DNA of 64,000 bases from Corynebacterium glucuronolyticum DSM 44120 (GTDB lineage Bacteria > Actinomycetota > Actinomycetes > Mycobacteriales > Mycobacteriaceae): positions 1,860,001-1,924,000 of the forward strand of contig NZ_CP047452.1 of NCBI RefSeq assembly GCF_030440595.1, given 5' to 3'. Below, one piece after another: positions 27,917-38,605 of this stretch. The position numbers were made by a program, and so were the translations under genes. Under the pieces are notes generated by a model. That model worked only from the letters and a program-made list of their open reading frames with translations, ran no database searches and was not told where the DNA came from. How positions within the stretch are numbered: position 1 is the stretch's first letter; every line of letters starts with the position of its first letter.

Positions 27917-28618
27917 TTACGGTATTTGACGTGGCCCCAAAATGTCGGTTCCGACACGCACAAGAGTCGAGCCATTTTTGATTGCCACTTCAAGGTCAGC
28001 CGACATCCCAGCGGAGAACTCGAGGGGGTGTCCCGCACGGGCATCGAGATCCTGCTTGACGTCCAAAGCGGTGGCGAAAGCCTCGTCCGCATCGCTGGCG
28101 ACAGGAGGCACGCACATCAACCCGACAAGTCTCAGGTGAGTACTACCCTCGATGGCTTCGACCAGGAACGGGACATCTGCGGCAATCACGCCACCACGGG
28201 ATTCGTCGCCATCAAGCGACAGCTGCACATAGACATCGAGAGTCTCCGTTGTGCGATCGCCGCGGTCCAGGGCGAGCTGCATTCCGCGATCGAGCGCTTG
28301 CACAAGAGTCAGACTGTCCACAGACTGAACGGCAGATGCCCAGCGGGCTACTGAATTAGCCTTCTTCGTCTGTACCTGTCCGAGCATATGGAAAGCCATG
28401 GACGGAAATTCCGCCGCCTTCTTTTTGGCCTCTTGGTCGCGGTTCTCCCCCACCGCTTCAATCCCCAGTGAATGGAGGATCTCGACATCGGAGGCAGGGT
28501 GGAATTTAGTCACGGGAAGGAGGCGAACCTCGTCGGTTCTACCTGCGGCTGCCTTTGCTTCCGCGATTCGCTGGCGCACCCGCTGGAGCCCAGCGGCTAT
28601 CTCGTCTTCCCGAGCCAT
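27917..28618 (-). CDS. YggS family PLP-binding protein (PLP homeostasis)
   Basis: The 233-residue protein is a single-domain alanine-racemase-like barrel. The PLP lysine is in LLPVTKFHPASDV (about residue 36). YggS/PLPBP members keep free PLP balanced and have no known catalytic activity. The location between pgeF and sepF is conserved in Gram-positive dcw clusters. AAGGAA precedes the ATG. The gap to pgeF is 89 bases and holds a small tandem repeat. Confidence 0.93.
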   Translation of the reverse strand: MAREDEIAAGLQRVRQRIAEAKAAAGRTDEVRLLPVTKFHPASDVEILHSLGIEAVGENRDQEAKKKAAEFPSMAFHMLGQVQTKKANSVARWASAVQSVDSLTLVQALDRGMQLALDRGDRTTETLDVYVQLSLDGDESRGGVIAADVPFLVEAIEGSTHLRLVGLMCVPPVASDADEAFATALDVKQDLDARAGHPLEFSAGMSADLEVAIKNGSTLVRVGTDILGPRQIP

Positions 28619-28647
28619 GTTCTCGTTCCTTCAACCTTTCATCCTAT

Positions 28648-28699
28648 GGCGCGTACTCACCGTGTTGGCGTGCTCACCGTGTCGGCGGAATCACCGAGT
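28648..28699. repeat. Tandem repeat, 3 imperfect copies of 16-19 bp
   Basis: Units GGCGCGTACTCACCGTGTT, GGCGTGCTCACCGTGTC and GGCGGAATCACCGAGT. They fill the short gap between pgeF and yggS inside an otherwise compact operon. Confidence 0.75.
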
Positions 28700-28707
28700 G
28701 GCGCGCG

Positions 28708-29457
28708 CTATCCGTTGTTTCCTTCGCTATCTGCGGGGAGGAAGATGATGGAGGCCTGTCGGCCTGTCCGCCCGTCCCGTCGATAGCTGAAAAAGTCTGT
28801 GTCTTCAATGGTGCACCGCGGATCTGTGTTCACCGCGACGACTCCTAGGCCGTACAACTGGCGAACAATGCCGACTCGCAGATCCACGCTCGGCGTGTGA
28901 TTCACTGTCGTCGAAGCGCTCCCTGGCAGGTGTTTCTCGACGTCTGCGACCATTTCTTGAGGAAGCTCGTAGTGCCTGCCCGAGGCAGCGGGCCCAATCC
29001 ATGCGTGCATCGTCGCGGGAGTGGCTCCCAAGCTCACCATTTGCTCCACGGTTTTTTTGACGATACCGTTGCGGGCACCAAGGCGACCCGCATGGACAGC
29101 AGCCACGATGCCGTGGTCGGCGTCTGACAGCAACACCGGCACACAATCCGCGGTGAGTACGACCAGAGCCAGATCCCGCTCAGTTGTGACGATGGCATCC
29201 GTCAGTTCAACGGGCGTAGGAGTGGTTGCCTCCACCACCGTGACGGTCGGCGAATGAACCTGCTCCATGTAGACGAAGCGTTCGAGGGGCAGACCGATGA
29301 CATCGGCCACGTGGGCGCGGTTGCGCGCCACTAAGGTCGGGTCGTCGCCGACGTGGTCGCCGAGGTTGAGCCCCTCGTACGGCGCCTTCGAATACCCTCC
29401 GCCTCGCGTCGTGAAGAAGATCCTCACAGGTCGCTCGGCTGTGTTCGTGTTCGCCAT
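28708..29457 (-). CDS. pgeF: Peptidoglycan editing factor / YlmD family Cu oxidase-like protein
   Basis: The 249-residue protein has the family metal and catalytic residues in VLTADCVPVLL (Cys) and AAVHAGRLGARNGI (His). The family was called laccase or polyphenol oxidase. Members have since been shown to remove wrongly built muropeptide precursors or to act on purine nucleosides, so the substrate is uncertain. The place directly after ftsZ is conserved and fits a cell-wall role. The Shine-Dalgarno is weak. Confidence 0.92.
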   Translation of the reverse strand: MANTNTAERPVRIFFTTRGGGYSKAPYEGLNLGDHVGDDPTLVARNRAHVADVIGLPLERFVYMEQVHSPTVTVVEATTPTPVELTDAIVTTERDLALVVLTADCVPVLLSDADHGIVAAVHAGRLGARNGIVKKTVEQMVSLGATPATMHAWIGPAASGRHYELPQEMVADVEKHLPGSASTTVNHTPSVDLRVGIVRQLYGLGVVAVNTDPRCTIEDTDFFSYRRDGRTGRQASIIFLPADSEGNNG

Positions 29458-29550
29458 GTCTATGCTGTCACCGGTTTTCTGTCTCTGGACTCTGCGCCAT
29501 TGTTGCTTTTCGACGGCTACGCGTGAGCGATCACCGCTGTACCCGCTCCT

Positions 29551-30849
29551 CTAGCGGAGGAACCCCGGCACATCGAGGTCGTCGTCGCCGTCGTCGAGGT
29601 CATCGTAGCCACGGCCGCGGTAGCTGCGGGGGGCCTCGTCACGCCCGGTGAACAGACCACGGCTTTCACCATGCTCGGCGGGGCGCTCACGCTCCCGTTC
29701 ATCAGCGAGACGGTGCCGGGAGGTCTGGTCATCGTGGGTGTAGCGACCTCCGAACAGTGAATCCGAGTCGCTGGGGGCTGGGGTGACATCACCGGAATAG
29801 CTATGAGCCGAGCGCTCTTCCTCGCTCGCGGCAGAGCTGGAAGCCGCCTCCGCGTGGCCGCCGGGGATCTCCTCTGCCTTTTTCTTTGCATCGTCGGTAT
29901 TGTTCTTGTTGTCAAAACCGGTGGCGATGACCGTGACGCGGATTTCGTCGCCGAGGTTGTCATCGATGATGGCACCGAAGATGGTCTGAACGTCTTCATC
30001 CGCCTTCTCCGCAATGAGACGGCCAGCCTCATTCACCTCGTGGAGGCCCATGTCCGAGCCACCAGCGAAGGACACGACGAGGCCGTGCGCTCCCTCGATA
30101 GTGGACTCCAGGAGCGGGGACTCAATTGCTTGCATGGAGGCCGTGACCGCGCGGTTTTCGCCGCGTGCGGAGCCGATGCCCATGAGGGCGGAACCGGCAT
30201 CGCTCATAACGGCGCGAACGTCGGCGAAGTCGACGTTGATGATGCCCGGGGTGGTAATGATGCGGGTGATGCCGTCAACACCATTGAAGAGCACCTCGTC
30301 TGCGGCGCGGAATGCGTCGAGCATGGAGAGGTTCTCGTCGCCGAGCTGCAGCAGCCGGTCATTCGGAATAACGATGAGCGTGTCACACACTTCACGCAGG
30401 GCCTCGATACCTTCCATCGCTTGCTTGGTGCGGGCGCGTCCCTCGAAGGTGAATGGGCGAGTAACCACGCCAACGGTGAGTGCGCCTTGCTTCTTTGCAA
30501 TATTCGCCACGACAGGAGCCGCACCAGTACCGGTTCCACCACCCTCACCAGCGGTAACGAACACCATATCCGCACCTTTGAGAATCTCCTCGATGTCATT
30601 CTTGTGATCCTCAGCGGAGGTACGCCCCACTTCGGGGTTCGCACCAGCACCGAGGCCACGGGTAGCGGCGCGACCGATCTCGAGCTTGACATCGGCATCG
30701 GAGAACATGAGGGCTTGCGAGTCGGTGTTGATGGCAATGAATTCAACACCTTTCAACCCCTCCTCAATCATGCGGTTGACCGCGTTCACACCGCCGCCGC
30801 CGACACCGACGACCTTAATGACGGCGAGGTAGTTATCTGGTGAGGTCAT
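29551..30849 (-). CDS. ftsZ: Cell division protein FtsZ
   Basis: From ATG 30849 the product is 432 residues. The tubulin GTP-binding signature [11 protein letters not shown] lies at about residue 105, and the T7-loop [11 protein letters not shown] at about residues 205-215. A variable acidic/Ser-rich linker (about 320-420) leads to the conserved tail [10 protein letters not shown], which binds SepF and FtsW. It polymerises at midcell to form the division ring. AAAGGCGAG precedes this ATG; a start 14 codons upstream is open but less likely. A 219-base gap before ftsQ probably holds its own promoters. Confidence 0.98.
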   Translation of the reverse strand: MTSPDNYLAVIKVVGVGGGGVNAVNRMIEEGLKGVEFIAINTDSQALMFSDADVKLEIGRAATRGLGAGANPEVGRTSAEDHKNDIEEILKGADMVFVTAGEGGGTGTGAAPVVANIAKKQGALTVGVVTRPFTFEGRARTKQAMEGIEALREVCDTLIVIPNDRLLQLGDENLSMLDAFRAADEVLFNGVDGITRIITTPGIINVDFADVRAVMSDAGSALMGIGSARGENRAVTASMQAIESPLLESTIEGAHGLVVSFAGGSDMGLHEVNEAGRLIAEKADEDVQTIFGAIIDDNLGDEIRVTVIATGFDNKNNTDDAKKKAEEIPGGHAEAASSSAASEEERSAHSYSGDVTPAPSDSDSLFGGRYTHDDQTSRHRLADERERERPAEHGESRGLFTGRDEAPRSYRGRGYDDLDDGDDDLDVPGFLR

Positions 30850-31068
30850 AATGGGTAGCTCGCCTTTCTGTGACAAAAATTTCGTGTGCAAGGTCTTCTT
30901 TGGAGACCCCGGTTAAAGGTTCCTTCCAATTTTCAACCACAGCGACCAAAATGTGTTCTACCACGTACGCGGCGTGTCTCCACCCTCTACTTGAGGTTTA
31001 GGGTTTATGGTGGATTGTTATCCCCGCTCTCCTGCTTGTCGGAGCCGGTTTTGGCTCCCGATGAGGAG

Positions 31069-31722
31069 CTAGTCGACGGTTACAAGCTGCGGGTTCGAGA
31101 CATTGAAGCGCTCGCCCGGACGAGCCAACACCAGTTCGGTAGCAACCGCCTTGTTGTGCGCCTGCTCGGCCGACCCCCAATAAACACTGCGACCGTCGAG
31201 AAGCTCCAGGGTGATTTCGTACTGGCTTGGGGCCTGCACGCGAGCAACCTCCTTCCGCACCCCCTCCGGAAGCGCCCCCACGACGGCGAGACACGCCGAG
31301 AACACCGCTGGATCATCTACCGATGCCCCGGAAATCTCCACCGTGCCGAGAGGTGCCTCGTCGATGACGAAGGGTACACCGTCCGCATTGACGAGCGTCG
31401 TACCCTCCGCAGTCTTGACATAGGCTACCGCCTGCTGCTCAATGACCGCGACGGAGACCGTGGATGGCCACTTCTTGCTCACTGTAGCGGTTTTCACCCA
31501 CGGCAGAGCCACGACCTGGCGGGCCGCCGAGGGGGCATCCACAGACACCAGCTGCTCCCCTACCATCACACCCGAGGCCTGCTGAATTTCCTCCACGGAC
31601 GCGTGCTCCGCACCGCGCACGTCGATGCTTTTTACCGCGAACCACGGCGCAAAGAAAACCAGCCCGCACACGATGGCCACCATAGCCACGATGGCCCCCA
31701 AGCCGATGAGTAGCTTCCGCAC
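31069..31722 (-). CDS. ftsQ: Cell division protein FtsQ
   Basis: The 217-residue protein has a membrane segment at about residues 4-26 (LIGLGAIVAMVAIVCGLVFF), a POTRA domain (FAVKSIDVRGAEHASVEEI) and a beta domain to the C-terminus. It joins FtsL and FtsB-type proteins in the divisome and is expected to have its bulk outside the membrane. It begins 22 bases after the murC stop codon. The cytoplasmic part is only about three residues, shorter than in mycobacterial FtsQ. Confidence 0.93.
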   Translation of the reverse strand: MRKLLIGLGAIVAMVAIVCGLVFFAPWFAVKSIDVRGAEHASVEEIQQASGVMVGEQLVSVDAPSAARQVVALPWVKTATVSKKWPSTVSVAVIEQQAVAYVKTAEGTTLVNADGVPFVIDEAPLGTVEISGASVDDPAVFSACLAVVGALPEGVRKEVARVQAPSQYEITLELLDGRSVYWGSAEQAHNKAVATELVLARPGERFNVSNPQLVTVD

Positions 31723-31744
31723 GCCGAATTGTCCTCGTTTCTTC

Positions 31745-33241
31745 TTAGTCAGCTAGTTCTTCCAGGCTGCGGATAATTTCCGCCCCTAGCATCGTCACAG
31801 ATCCCGCCCCCATCGTCAGGACGATATCGCCGGGCTTTGCCACCCGCGCCACTGCCGCCGGGGCATCGTTGAAGCCCGGAACATATTCACCGGTACTGTC
31901 AATCTTTTCTGCTACAAGCGCGCCGGTCACACCCTCCACAGGCTCTTCGCGGGCACCATAAATGTCTAGAACGATCGCATGATCAGCCAGCGACAGGGCT
32001 GCGCCGAATTCTTCGGCGAACTTCAGTGTCCGTGAGTACAGGTGCGGCTGGAAGCAGACGATCACGCGTGGACGCTCATCATCTGGCTTTCCTGCAGCAC
32101 GAGCCTCCCCCACGGCCTTCGCTTTGCACGCACGAAGGACAGCAGCAACCTCCGTCGGGTGGTGGGCATAATCGTCATACACCTTCACCCCGGCGAGAGG
32201 CCCACGTTCCACAGTCCCCTTCAGCTCGAAGCGACGGCGCACGCCGGTGAAGTCACTGATACCAGCAGCAAGCTGGTTAAGAGTAGTCGCGTCGAAGGTA
32301 CCGTTTTCCCGCTTGGAAGCAAGGAACGTGGCACCCAACGCTGCAGCTGCGTTTAGAACCATGTGCGTGCCTGGAGTACGGACGGTGACCTCAACGGGAA
32401 GGACATCGCCTCCAGGCACATGCACGTGCATCGTCGCGACTGAACCGTAAGCAGTGAGCGTGACCTCGTCAACCGCAACGAGCGGGGTAATAGTCGGATT
32501 TTCCACAAGGGTTGCAGCAAAGCCGTACCCGTACACGGTCCCCGGCGCTGTGCGCGCCAGCGCCAAGGCATGCTCATCCTCCACGCACGCCACGAGCTCG
32601 CCTCCGTTTTCTGCTATGACAGCGGCGAACGAGTCGAAGACCTCGAAGTACTTTTCCGGTGTCTTGAAAAAATCGAGGTGGTCTGGCTCGATGTTCGTCA
32701 CGACGGCTACATCGGGGGCATAGCTGAGGAGCGACGCATCCGATTCGTCTGCCTCCGCGACAAAGGCGCGTCCCGTGCCGTCGTGCGCATTCGTGCCTGC
32801 CTTGTTGAGCTGCCCACCAATCGCAAAACTCGGGTCGAGCCCGGCTTGTTGCATGGCGACAACAGCCATCGACGTCGTCGATGTCTTGCCATGCGTACCA
32901 GCCAGCAGCACCTGGATCCGGTCCTTCATCAACTCCGCCAACAAGTCACTCCGGCGAATGACGGGGATCCCGAGCTCACGCGCTGCGACGAGCTCGGGGT
33001 TGTCCTTCGGGATAGCTGCAAACGACGTGACGACAACGTTTGGACGTTCGCCGGAGAGGGTGAGGTTGTCGGCGGAGTGACCGTCGGCAATCACGGCTCC
33101 CATGGAACGCAGTGCGAGAACGACGCGGGAGGATTTAGCATCCGATCCCGTAACGACCGCTCCTCTCGACAGCAGGATGCGGGCGAGCCCACTCATTCCT
33201 GCACCGCCGATGCCGACCATGTGTACGCGGTGGAGATCCAC
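31745..33241 (-). CDS. murC: UDP-N-acetylmuramate-L-alanine ligase
   Basis: The 498-residue Mur ligase adds the first amino acid (L-Ala) to UDP-MurNAc. Motifs: the N-terminal nucleotide fold [14 protein letters not shown], the ATP loop [12 protein letters not shown] (about residues 110-121), and [10 protein letters not shown] in the central domain. The GTG start directly follows the murG stop codon, so the pair are coupled. Order murG-murC-ftsQ-ftsZ is typical of actinobacteria. Confidence 0.97.
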   Translation of the reverse strand: MDLHRVHMVGIGGAGMSGLARILLSRGAVVTGSDAKSSRVVLALRSMGAVIADGHSADNLTLSGERPNVVVTSFAAIPKDNPELVAARELGIPVIRRSDLLAELMKDRIQVLLAGTHGKTSTTSMAVVAMQQAGLDPSFAIGGQLNKAGTNAHDGTGRAFVAEADESDASLLSYAPDVAVVTNIEPDHLDFFKTPEKYFEVFDSFAAVIAENGGELVACVEDEHALALARTAPGTVYGYGFAATLVENPTITPLVAVDEVTLTAYGSVATMHVHVPGGDVLPVEVTVRTPGTHMVLNAAAALGATFLASKRENGTFDATTLNQLAAGISDFTGVRRRFELKGTVERGPLAGVKVYDDYAHHPTEVAAVLRACKAKAVGEARAAGKPDDERPRVIVCFQPHLYSRTLKFAEEFGAALSLADHAIVLDIYGAREEPVEGVTGALVAEKIDSTGEYVPGFNDAPAAVARVAKPGDIVLTMGAGSVTMLGAEIIRSLEELAD

Positions 33242-34348
33242 TTATTTGCCCTTCCTAAAGCTCCGTGCCTTAGCGATTACCCGCTCGGCGATGTCATCGG
33301 AGGCATGGCCCAGAGTGCTCTGGCGCGTCGCCTCCTTCATAGATTCTAGAATCTCGGCGTCGTTAAGGATAGCGAGCACCTGCGATGCGAGCGTGTCACT
33401 TGTCAGTTCGGCATCAGCGATAATCGTGGCTCCTCCTGTGGCAACCACCGGGGCGGCGTTGAGCGCCTGTTCACCATTGCCGTGTGGAAGCGGGACGTAG
33501 ATAGCGGGGATGCCCGCAGCGGTGACCTCAGCCACCGTCATCGCTCCCGCACGACATACGACGAGGTCTGCCAGCGCGTAGGCGAGGTCCATGTCCTTGA
33601 TGAACGGAACGGAGGTATACGACTCGTGCTCGGCCGGCTCATCATTTTTCGGCCCGTAGGCGTGAAGCACCTGAATACCTTCGGCGGTGATGGCCTCCAC
33701 TGCCCCGGCAAGAGCACGGTTCAGGCTCAGCGCGCCCTGCGATCCGCCGGTAACAAAGAGCGTGCGTTTGGCGGGATCCAGACCCCACTTCTCGCATGCC
33801 CGGGACTTCCGCTCAGCCTGGGTCTTCTCGTCCCCCGGGTACAGCCGGCGGGCAATCGGCACACCAACTACATCTCCCTTCACACCGGAACCGCTCACGG
33901 CCGTTAGCCCAATCCCGCCCAGGGCGATGCCCAGTTTGTTTGCCATGCCAGCACGGGCATTCGCCTCGTGGACAAAAAAGGGAATACTATTCAGGCGTGC
34001 GGCGATATACGCCGGTGCAGCGACGTAACCCCCAAAGCCGATGAGGCAATCAGCCTCAACGTCAGCGAGAATCTTCTGCGTTTCCCGCACCGCGCGGACA
34101 ACGTTGAAGGGAAGCTTGGCTAGCGTGGTGTTCACTTTGCGGGGAACGGGTACCGGCCGAATCATCCGCAGATCAAATCCACGTTCCGGGACAATATCCT
34201 TTTCCAGCCCTTTTTTCGACCCCAGCGCCGTCACGCGCGCCCCATGGTCATCGCGGAGTACCTCCGCCACGGCAAGAGCCGGTTCAATGTGTCCTGCTGT
34301 TCCGCCACCCGCGACCACGATTGACAGCGGATCGTGTGCTTTACTCAC
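33242..34348 (-). CDS. murG: UDP-GlcNAc:undecaprenyl-PP-MurNAc-pentapeptide transferase
   Basis: The 368-residue GT28 glycosyltransferase makes lipid II from lipid I at the inner face of the membrane. Seen: the N-terminal glycine-rich loop VVAGGGTAGHIEPALAVA, FVTGGSQGALSLN at mid-protein and the acceptor/donor loop VCRAGAMTVAEVTAAG in the C-terminal half. Its ATG overlaps the ftsW stop codon by four bases, and its stop abuts murC. Confidence 0.97.
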   Translation of the reverse strand: MSKAHDPLSIVVAGGGTAGHIEPALAVAEVLRDDHGARVTALGSKKGLEKDIVPERGFDLRMIRPVPVPRKVNTTLAKLPFNVVRAVRETQKILADVEADCLIGFGGYVAAPAYIAARLNSIPFFVHEANARAGMANKLGIALGGIGLTAVSGSGVKGDVVGVPIARRLYPGDEKTQAERKSRACEKWGLDPAKRTLFVTGGSQGALSLNRALAGAVEAITAEGIQVLHAYGPKNDEPAEHESYTSVPFIKDMDLAYALADLVVCRAGAMTVAEVTAAGIPAIYVPLPHGNGEQALNAAPVVATGGATIIADAELTSDTLASQVLAILNDAEILESMKEATRQSTLGHASDDIAERVIAKARSFRKGK

Positions 34349-35865
34349 CTTGTTCTCCTTGAATCTCGTCCGTGCGCGCGGTATCGCTCCGTCGTATACG
34401 GGCGCTCTTGACGCCCGTCAGACGGCCGTTTTCTTTCCACTGGATGAAAGTCGTGTCTCAGCGCCGATGTCGATGCTCGCTCATGTGGGCGTGGCCGACG
34501 TGGTCTCGTCCCCGCCGGACGCTGTGCCACGGAACCTCGTTCACGCCGCTTTTCCAGCTGCTCTTCCGACGGCAGGGTGGCGCGCCGCGCTCCCAACATG
34601 CCGTCGTTCGGAGATGGCTCCGGCAAACGCAATAGACGGTCGATCGTCGGGAAGCCGTTGTACTGCATGGAGGAAATGGCCTCCGGTTCGTGGCGCGCAC
34701 AGGAAACAACGAGGCCTAACGCCCCCAGCGTGATCACCGTCGCCGTACCTCCCGAAGACAACAGGGGTAACTGGACACCTGTCACAGGGAACATACCGAT
34801 CACGTAGCCGATGTTAAAAAACGCCTGGAAGACGATACCAGCCACCAAGGTGGCGGACATGAGGGCCATGAACGGCTTCGTATTCCGCATTGCAGTGCGA
34901 AAACCGTAGACCGCGAGCACGGCGAACAAGCCGATGACAATGATGCCACCCCAGAGACCCAATTCCTCACCTATGACGGCGAAGACGAAGTCGTTTTTCG
35001 CCTCGGGGAGGTAGTACCACTTGGCGCGCGACTGTCCCAAGCCGAGCCCTAGGAGCCCACCGTCTCCAAGCGAAAGGAAACCCTGGTACGTCTGAAATGC
35101 ACTCGTCCGAGTCTCGTCGAAATGCCCCGTCAGAGCATCCATGTAGGTACTAATGCGCTCCGCACGGTACCCCGACCCAAAAATGAGCAGCACAGCCAAG
35201 AGGAACACCGCAAGTCCGCCGCCTGCTGCGATCCACACCCAGCTCATCCCGGTGAAAAAGAGCAACGCGACAACAATCAGCACGGTTGTCGCCGTCATAC
35301 CAAAGTCGCCCTGACTCATGATGAGAACGCACGTAATGAATGACACTCCGAGAAATACCCACTGCCGAACGTGGAGGTTTTTCCCTGGCGCAGTGCACCC
35401 GGCAAGGTAATGGGCGCCCCAAATGGCGATGGCGACACGTGCAAGCTCACTCGGCTGGAAGGACACCGGCCCCAGGCGCAACCACGACTGGGAGCCGACC
35501 TCTTCAGCACCCGTTCCCACGATGAGCACGGCGATGAGCAAAATGATCGAAACCACCATGAGCAGCGGAGAAAACCGCCGCACCCAATCGAGGGGCAGCT
35601 TCATGGCCAGCCACATCACGATGAGTCCCAGGATGACGTAAATGGTCTGGCGAACTGCAGAGCTCCACACGGTGGAGTCTTCAGCAACGACCGACCACGT
35701 AGTCGTCGTGGAGTATGCGACAACGAGACCAAGAGCAGTGAGCAGGCCAATAGTCACCATGAGGACTCCGTAGTCCATGAGAGGCTTGGCGTGTTGCGCA
35801 CGCCACCAGGTCACCAGAGGCCCGTCCGAGGTCGCCCGCGTCGGTGCCGACCCATTACGATTCAT
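34345..35865 (-). CDS. ftsW: Septal peptidoglycan polymerase FtsW (SEDS)
   Basis: The 506-residue protein has about ten membrane segments in residues 25-410 and SEDS phrases such as SWLRLGPVSFQPSELARVA and MFPVTGVQLPLLSSGGTA. It polymerises lipid II at the septum with FtsI. The last 90 residues form an Arg/Pro-rich cytoplasmic tail that is longer than the core family and may bind FtsZ, as proposed for mycobacterial FtsW. The ATG overlaps the murD stop by 11 bases and its stop overlaps murG. Confidence 0.96.
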   Translation of the reverse strand: MNRNGSAPTRATSDGPLVTWWRAQHAKPLMDYGVLMVTIGLLTALGLVVAYSTTTTWSVVAEDSTVWSSAVRQTIYVILGLIVMWLAMKLPLDWVRRFSPLLMVVSIILLIAVLIVGTGAEEVGSQSWLRLGPVSFQPSELARVAIAIWGAHYLAGCTAPGKNLHVRQWVFLGVSFITCVLIMSQGDFGMTATTVLIVVALLFFTGMSWVWIAAGGGLAVFLLAVLLIFGSGYRAERISTYMDALTGHFDETRTSAFQTYQGFLSLGDGGLLGLGLGQSRAKWYYLPEAKNDFVFAVIGEELGLWGGIIVIGLFAVLAVYGFRTAMRNTKPFMALMSATLVAGIVFQAFFNIGYVIGMFPVTGVQLPLLSSGGTATVITLGALGLVVSCARHEPEAISSMQYNGFPTIDRLLRLPEPSPNDGMLGARRATLPSEEQLEKRRERGSVAQRPAGTRPRRPRPHERASTSALRHDFHPVERKRPSDGRQERPYTTERYRAHGRDSRRTR

Positions 35866-37288
35866 CGCGGACTCCGTTGCTTTCGGTACGTGGGAAGTAC
35901 TCCCTGGCTAATTCGGTGAAAATGTCCCCGCGCTCTGCCATCCCGGCATACATGTCAAGCGACGCAGCTGCGGGTGCGAGCATGACGGTGTCACCAGACT
36001 CGGCGACTCGAGTGACAAATTCGATCGCTTCGCGCATCGCGCCATACTTGTCTGTCGAATCAGAAACGAAGACAGGAAGATCCGGTCGTACCCGCGCTAG
36101 CCCGGCACGCAGAAGTTCTCGATCAAGTCCGAGTAACGCTGCAGCCTTCATATGCGGTGCGTTTTCGTTCAGGAAATCATCGATGTGCGCGCCTTTCAGC
36201 TGCCCACCGCCGATCCAGATGTAGCGGTCCACGCCCTTGAGCGCCATTGTGGCGGCGTGCGGGTTTGTTGCTTTTGAGTTGTCTACGAATGTCACGCCTG
36301 CACCCGTGTGCGTTACCGCACCCCGGTGAGCGGACACGGAGTATGTCGAGAGAGCCGTCGCAATGTGTTCCGGCGATGCCCCGAGGGCGCGGGCAATGGC
36401 TGTCGCTGCCAGCGCATCGGAAATTCCGGCGAGCCCTGGCGGAGAAATGCCTTCGGCGGGAGCGATGGGGATACCGTCGGCGAAAGCATGATCGACAATA
36501 AAGCCATCGCGAACTCCGACCTGCCCTTCGGCCGGTTCGTGAAGCGTGAAACTCACAGCATCCGGCGCAAGCGCTCGGACCACAGGATCATCAGCGTTAA
36601 CGAGAGGAATTCGAGCATGCAGTGCTTTTGCCTTCGCAGCTGCGTAGGCTTCGAAGCTACCGTGCCAGTCGAGGTGATCGTCGGCCAAGTTAAGAACTAT
36701 TCCCACCTCTGGATGTAGCGTTGACGAATAGTGCAGCTGAAAACTAGACAGCTCCGCTACGAGAATGTCCACCCGCGGTTCGTGAGCAAGGGCATCCCCC
36801 ACGGCGACACCGATGTTTCCTACCGGCAGGGCCTGCGGGTGTGCAGGATCATCACCGGCAAGCATGGCAGCTGCCATCCCTGTCGTTGTCGTCTTCCCGT
36901 TAGTTCCCGTGATCGCGACCCACGTGTGGGGCTTGCCAAAAGCTTCGGCCTGATCAAGCCGCCACGCAACCTCTACGTCCCCGATGACAGGAATTCCACT
37001 CTCGGCTGCGCGGACAAAAAGCTCAGAGGTTGGACGCCAACCCGGCGATGTGACAACAGTGCAGAAAGTGCGCACGTTATCCACCGCATAGTCCAATGGA
37101 ACGAACGAGCACCCGATCTCCTCTGCGACGCGTTCACCCGCCTTCACATTGGAATCAGCGAGAGTTACGTCTGCCCCGCATCCACATAGCAGGCGCGCAA
37201 TGCCCGAACCGGACACTCCCGCACCAGCGATGACGAGCGGTCCTCTAAGCTGCTCTGGAAGCGAGCCGACCCGTTTACTCATATCCAC
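35855..37288 (-). CDS. murD: UDP-N-acetylmuramoyl-L-alanine-D-glutamate ligase
   Basis: The 477-residue Mur ligase adds D-Glu to UDP-MurNAc-L-Ala. The ATP loop is AITGTNGKTTTTGMAAAML, at about residues 123-141, and the N-terminal domain begins VIAGAGVSGSGIARLL. GTG 37288 and ATG 37282 are both possible starts. A terminator and about 150 bases of AT-rich sequence lie upstream, so murD and the genes after it are likely to have their own promoter, possibly near 37385-37420. Confidence 0.96.
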   Translation of the reverse strand: MDMSKRVGSLPEQLRGPLVIAGAGVSGSGIARLLCGCGADVTLADSNVKAGERVAEEIGCSFVPLDYAVDNVRTFCTVVTSPGWRPTSELFVRAAESGIPVIGDVEVAWRLDQAEAFGKPHTWVAITGTNGKTTTTGMAAAMLAGDDPAHPQALPVGNIGVAVGDALAHEPRVDILVAELSSFQLHYSSTLHPEVGIVLNLADDHLDWHGSFEAYAAAKAKALHARIPLVNADDPVVRALAPDAVSFTLHEPAEGQVGVRDGFIVDHAFADGIPIAPAEGISPPGLAGISDALAATAIARALGASPEHIATALSTYSVSAHRGAVTHTGAGVTFVDNSKATNPHAATMALKGVDRYIWIGGGQLKGAHIDDFLNENAPHMKAAALLGLDRELLRAGLARVRPDLPVFVSDSTDKYGAMREAIEFVTRVAESGDTVMLAPAAASLDMYAGMAERGDIFTELAREYFPRTESNGVRDES

Positions 37289-37443
37289 TGCACTTTCTGT
37301 TGGTTCGCTGGCGGTAGTACTTTATGTGACCCCAGTTTATTCACTCAGTCAGGGCAAGCGGGGATGCACCTCCCAGGGGCCACATAATTTCTATGAAGTC
37401 ACAATATTCACAATTTTACCGCGTGTTACGGAGAACTAGGTAA

Positions 37444-37472
37444 TAAAAAAGCGGTGCCGGGTTCGGCACCGC
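37444..37472 (-). terminator. Intrinsic terminator between mraY and murD
   Basis: Stem GCGGTGCC / GGCACCGC with a 6-base loop, followed by TTTTTT on the minus strand, 16 bases beyond the mraY stop codon. It divides the dcw cluster into two transcription parts. Confidence 0.9.
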
Positions 37473-37487
37473 GAGTTATGTGGACAC

Positions 37488-38600
37488 TTACATTGGCGCT
37501 GAGGTCAGCCAGTCACCATAGAAGGCCGCGAGACCCGCAATGCTTGCCATCGCAGAAAGCAGCCAGAAGCGGATAACCACGGTGGTTTCCGCCCAACCAC
37601 CTGCCTCGAAATGGTGGTGGAAAGGAGCCATCCTGAACACGCGCTTCTTCGTGGCTTTGTAGCTCGCCACCTGAATCACGACGGAGGCAGCCTCTACGAC
37701 GAACAACGCACCAATGATGATCATGAGCAGTTCGGTACGCGAGGTGACCGACAGTCCAGCCACAAGGCCACCGAGCGCTAGCGACCCCGTATCACCCATA
37801 AAGATCTTTGCCGGTGCCGCGTTCCACCATAGGAACCCGAGACACGCACCAAGTCCGGCAGCAGCCAAGACAGCGAGATCCAACGGATCACGCACCCGGT
37901 AGCACGAGGCCTCCACTGCCACCGAGCAGGAGTTACGGAACTGCCAGAAGGTGATCAAGGTATATGCGCCCATGACCATTGCAGTAGAGCCCGCAGCAAG
38001 ACCATCGAGACCATCTGTCAGATTGACCGCGTTCGACCAGGCTGAAATGAGGATATACATGAAGGCCAGGAATACGGCGAAGCCGAGAGCACCAATGATG
38101 CCGCCATCGCCGAACGACAGATTGATTGTGGGGATGTCTCGCAGGAAACTCAGACTCGTGGATCCGGGGGTGAGACCGGACTCGTCAGGGAACTGAACGA
38201 CGAGGACACCGAACAGGATGGCAGCTACGAACTGCCCAACCAACTTCGCAGTCTTGTTCAGGCCGAGGTTACGGTTCTTGTACAACTTGATGAAGTCATC
38301 TGCGAATCCCAGGAGCCCCATAGCGAGGGTGAGCCCAAGAACCAACAAACCAGATGCCGTAAACCCGCCATAGCCCATAATCGAGGCGTAGATGGATGTC
38401 ACGACATAGGCGACGATGATCCCCAAGAGGATGGCGATTCCTCCCATTGTGGGAGTACCTCTCTTTGCCAAATGCCATTTGGGGCCGTCCTCCCTGATCT
38501 CTTGCCCCAGGCCCTCTGAGGAAAACTTCCTAATGAGGAACGGGGTGAACAAAATGGAGAACAAAAAGGCAATGACGCCACTAATAATGATCTGGGTCAT
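37488..38600 (-). CDS. mraY: Phospho-N-acetylmuramoyl-pentapeptide transferase
   Basis: The 370-residue membrane enzyme joins UDP-MurNAc-pentapeptide to undecaprenyl phosphate and makes lipid I. It has about ten membrane segments. Catalytic motifs: [18 protein letters not shown] (Asp pair), [16 protein letters not shown], and the HHHFE region [14 protein letters not shown] near the C-terminus. The start is five bases after the murF stop codon. It is the last gene before the internal terminator. Confidence 0.97.
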   Translation of the reverse strand: MTQIIISGVIAFLFSILFTPFLIRKFSSEGLGQEIREDGPKWHLAKRGTPTMGGIAILLGIIVAYVVTSIYASIMGYGGFTASGLLVLGLTLAMGLLGFADDFIKLYKNRNLGLNKTAKLVGQFVAAILFGVLVVQFPDESGLTPGSTSLSFLRDIPTINLSFGDGGIIGALGFAVFLAFMYILISAWSNAVNLTDGLDGLAAGSTAMVMGAYTLITFWQFRNSCSVAVEASCYRVRDPLDLAVLAAAGLGACLGFLWWNAAPAKIFMGDTGSLALGGLVAGLSVTSRTELLMIIIGALFVVEAASVVIQVASYKATKKRVFRMAPFHHHFEAGGWAETTVVIRFWLLSAMASIAGLAAFYGDWLTSAPM

Positions 38601-38605
38601 GCGCG

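Noticed and set aside
29803..30843. A 346-codon open frame opposite ftsZ
   Set aside because: Pure antisense shadow of ftsZ without a ribosome site or family match.
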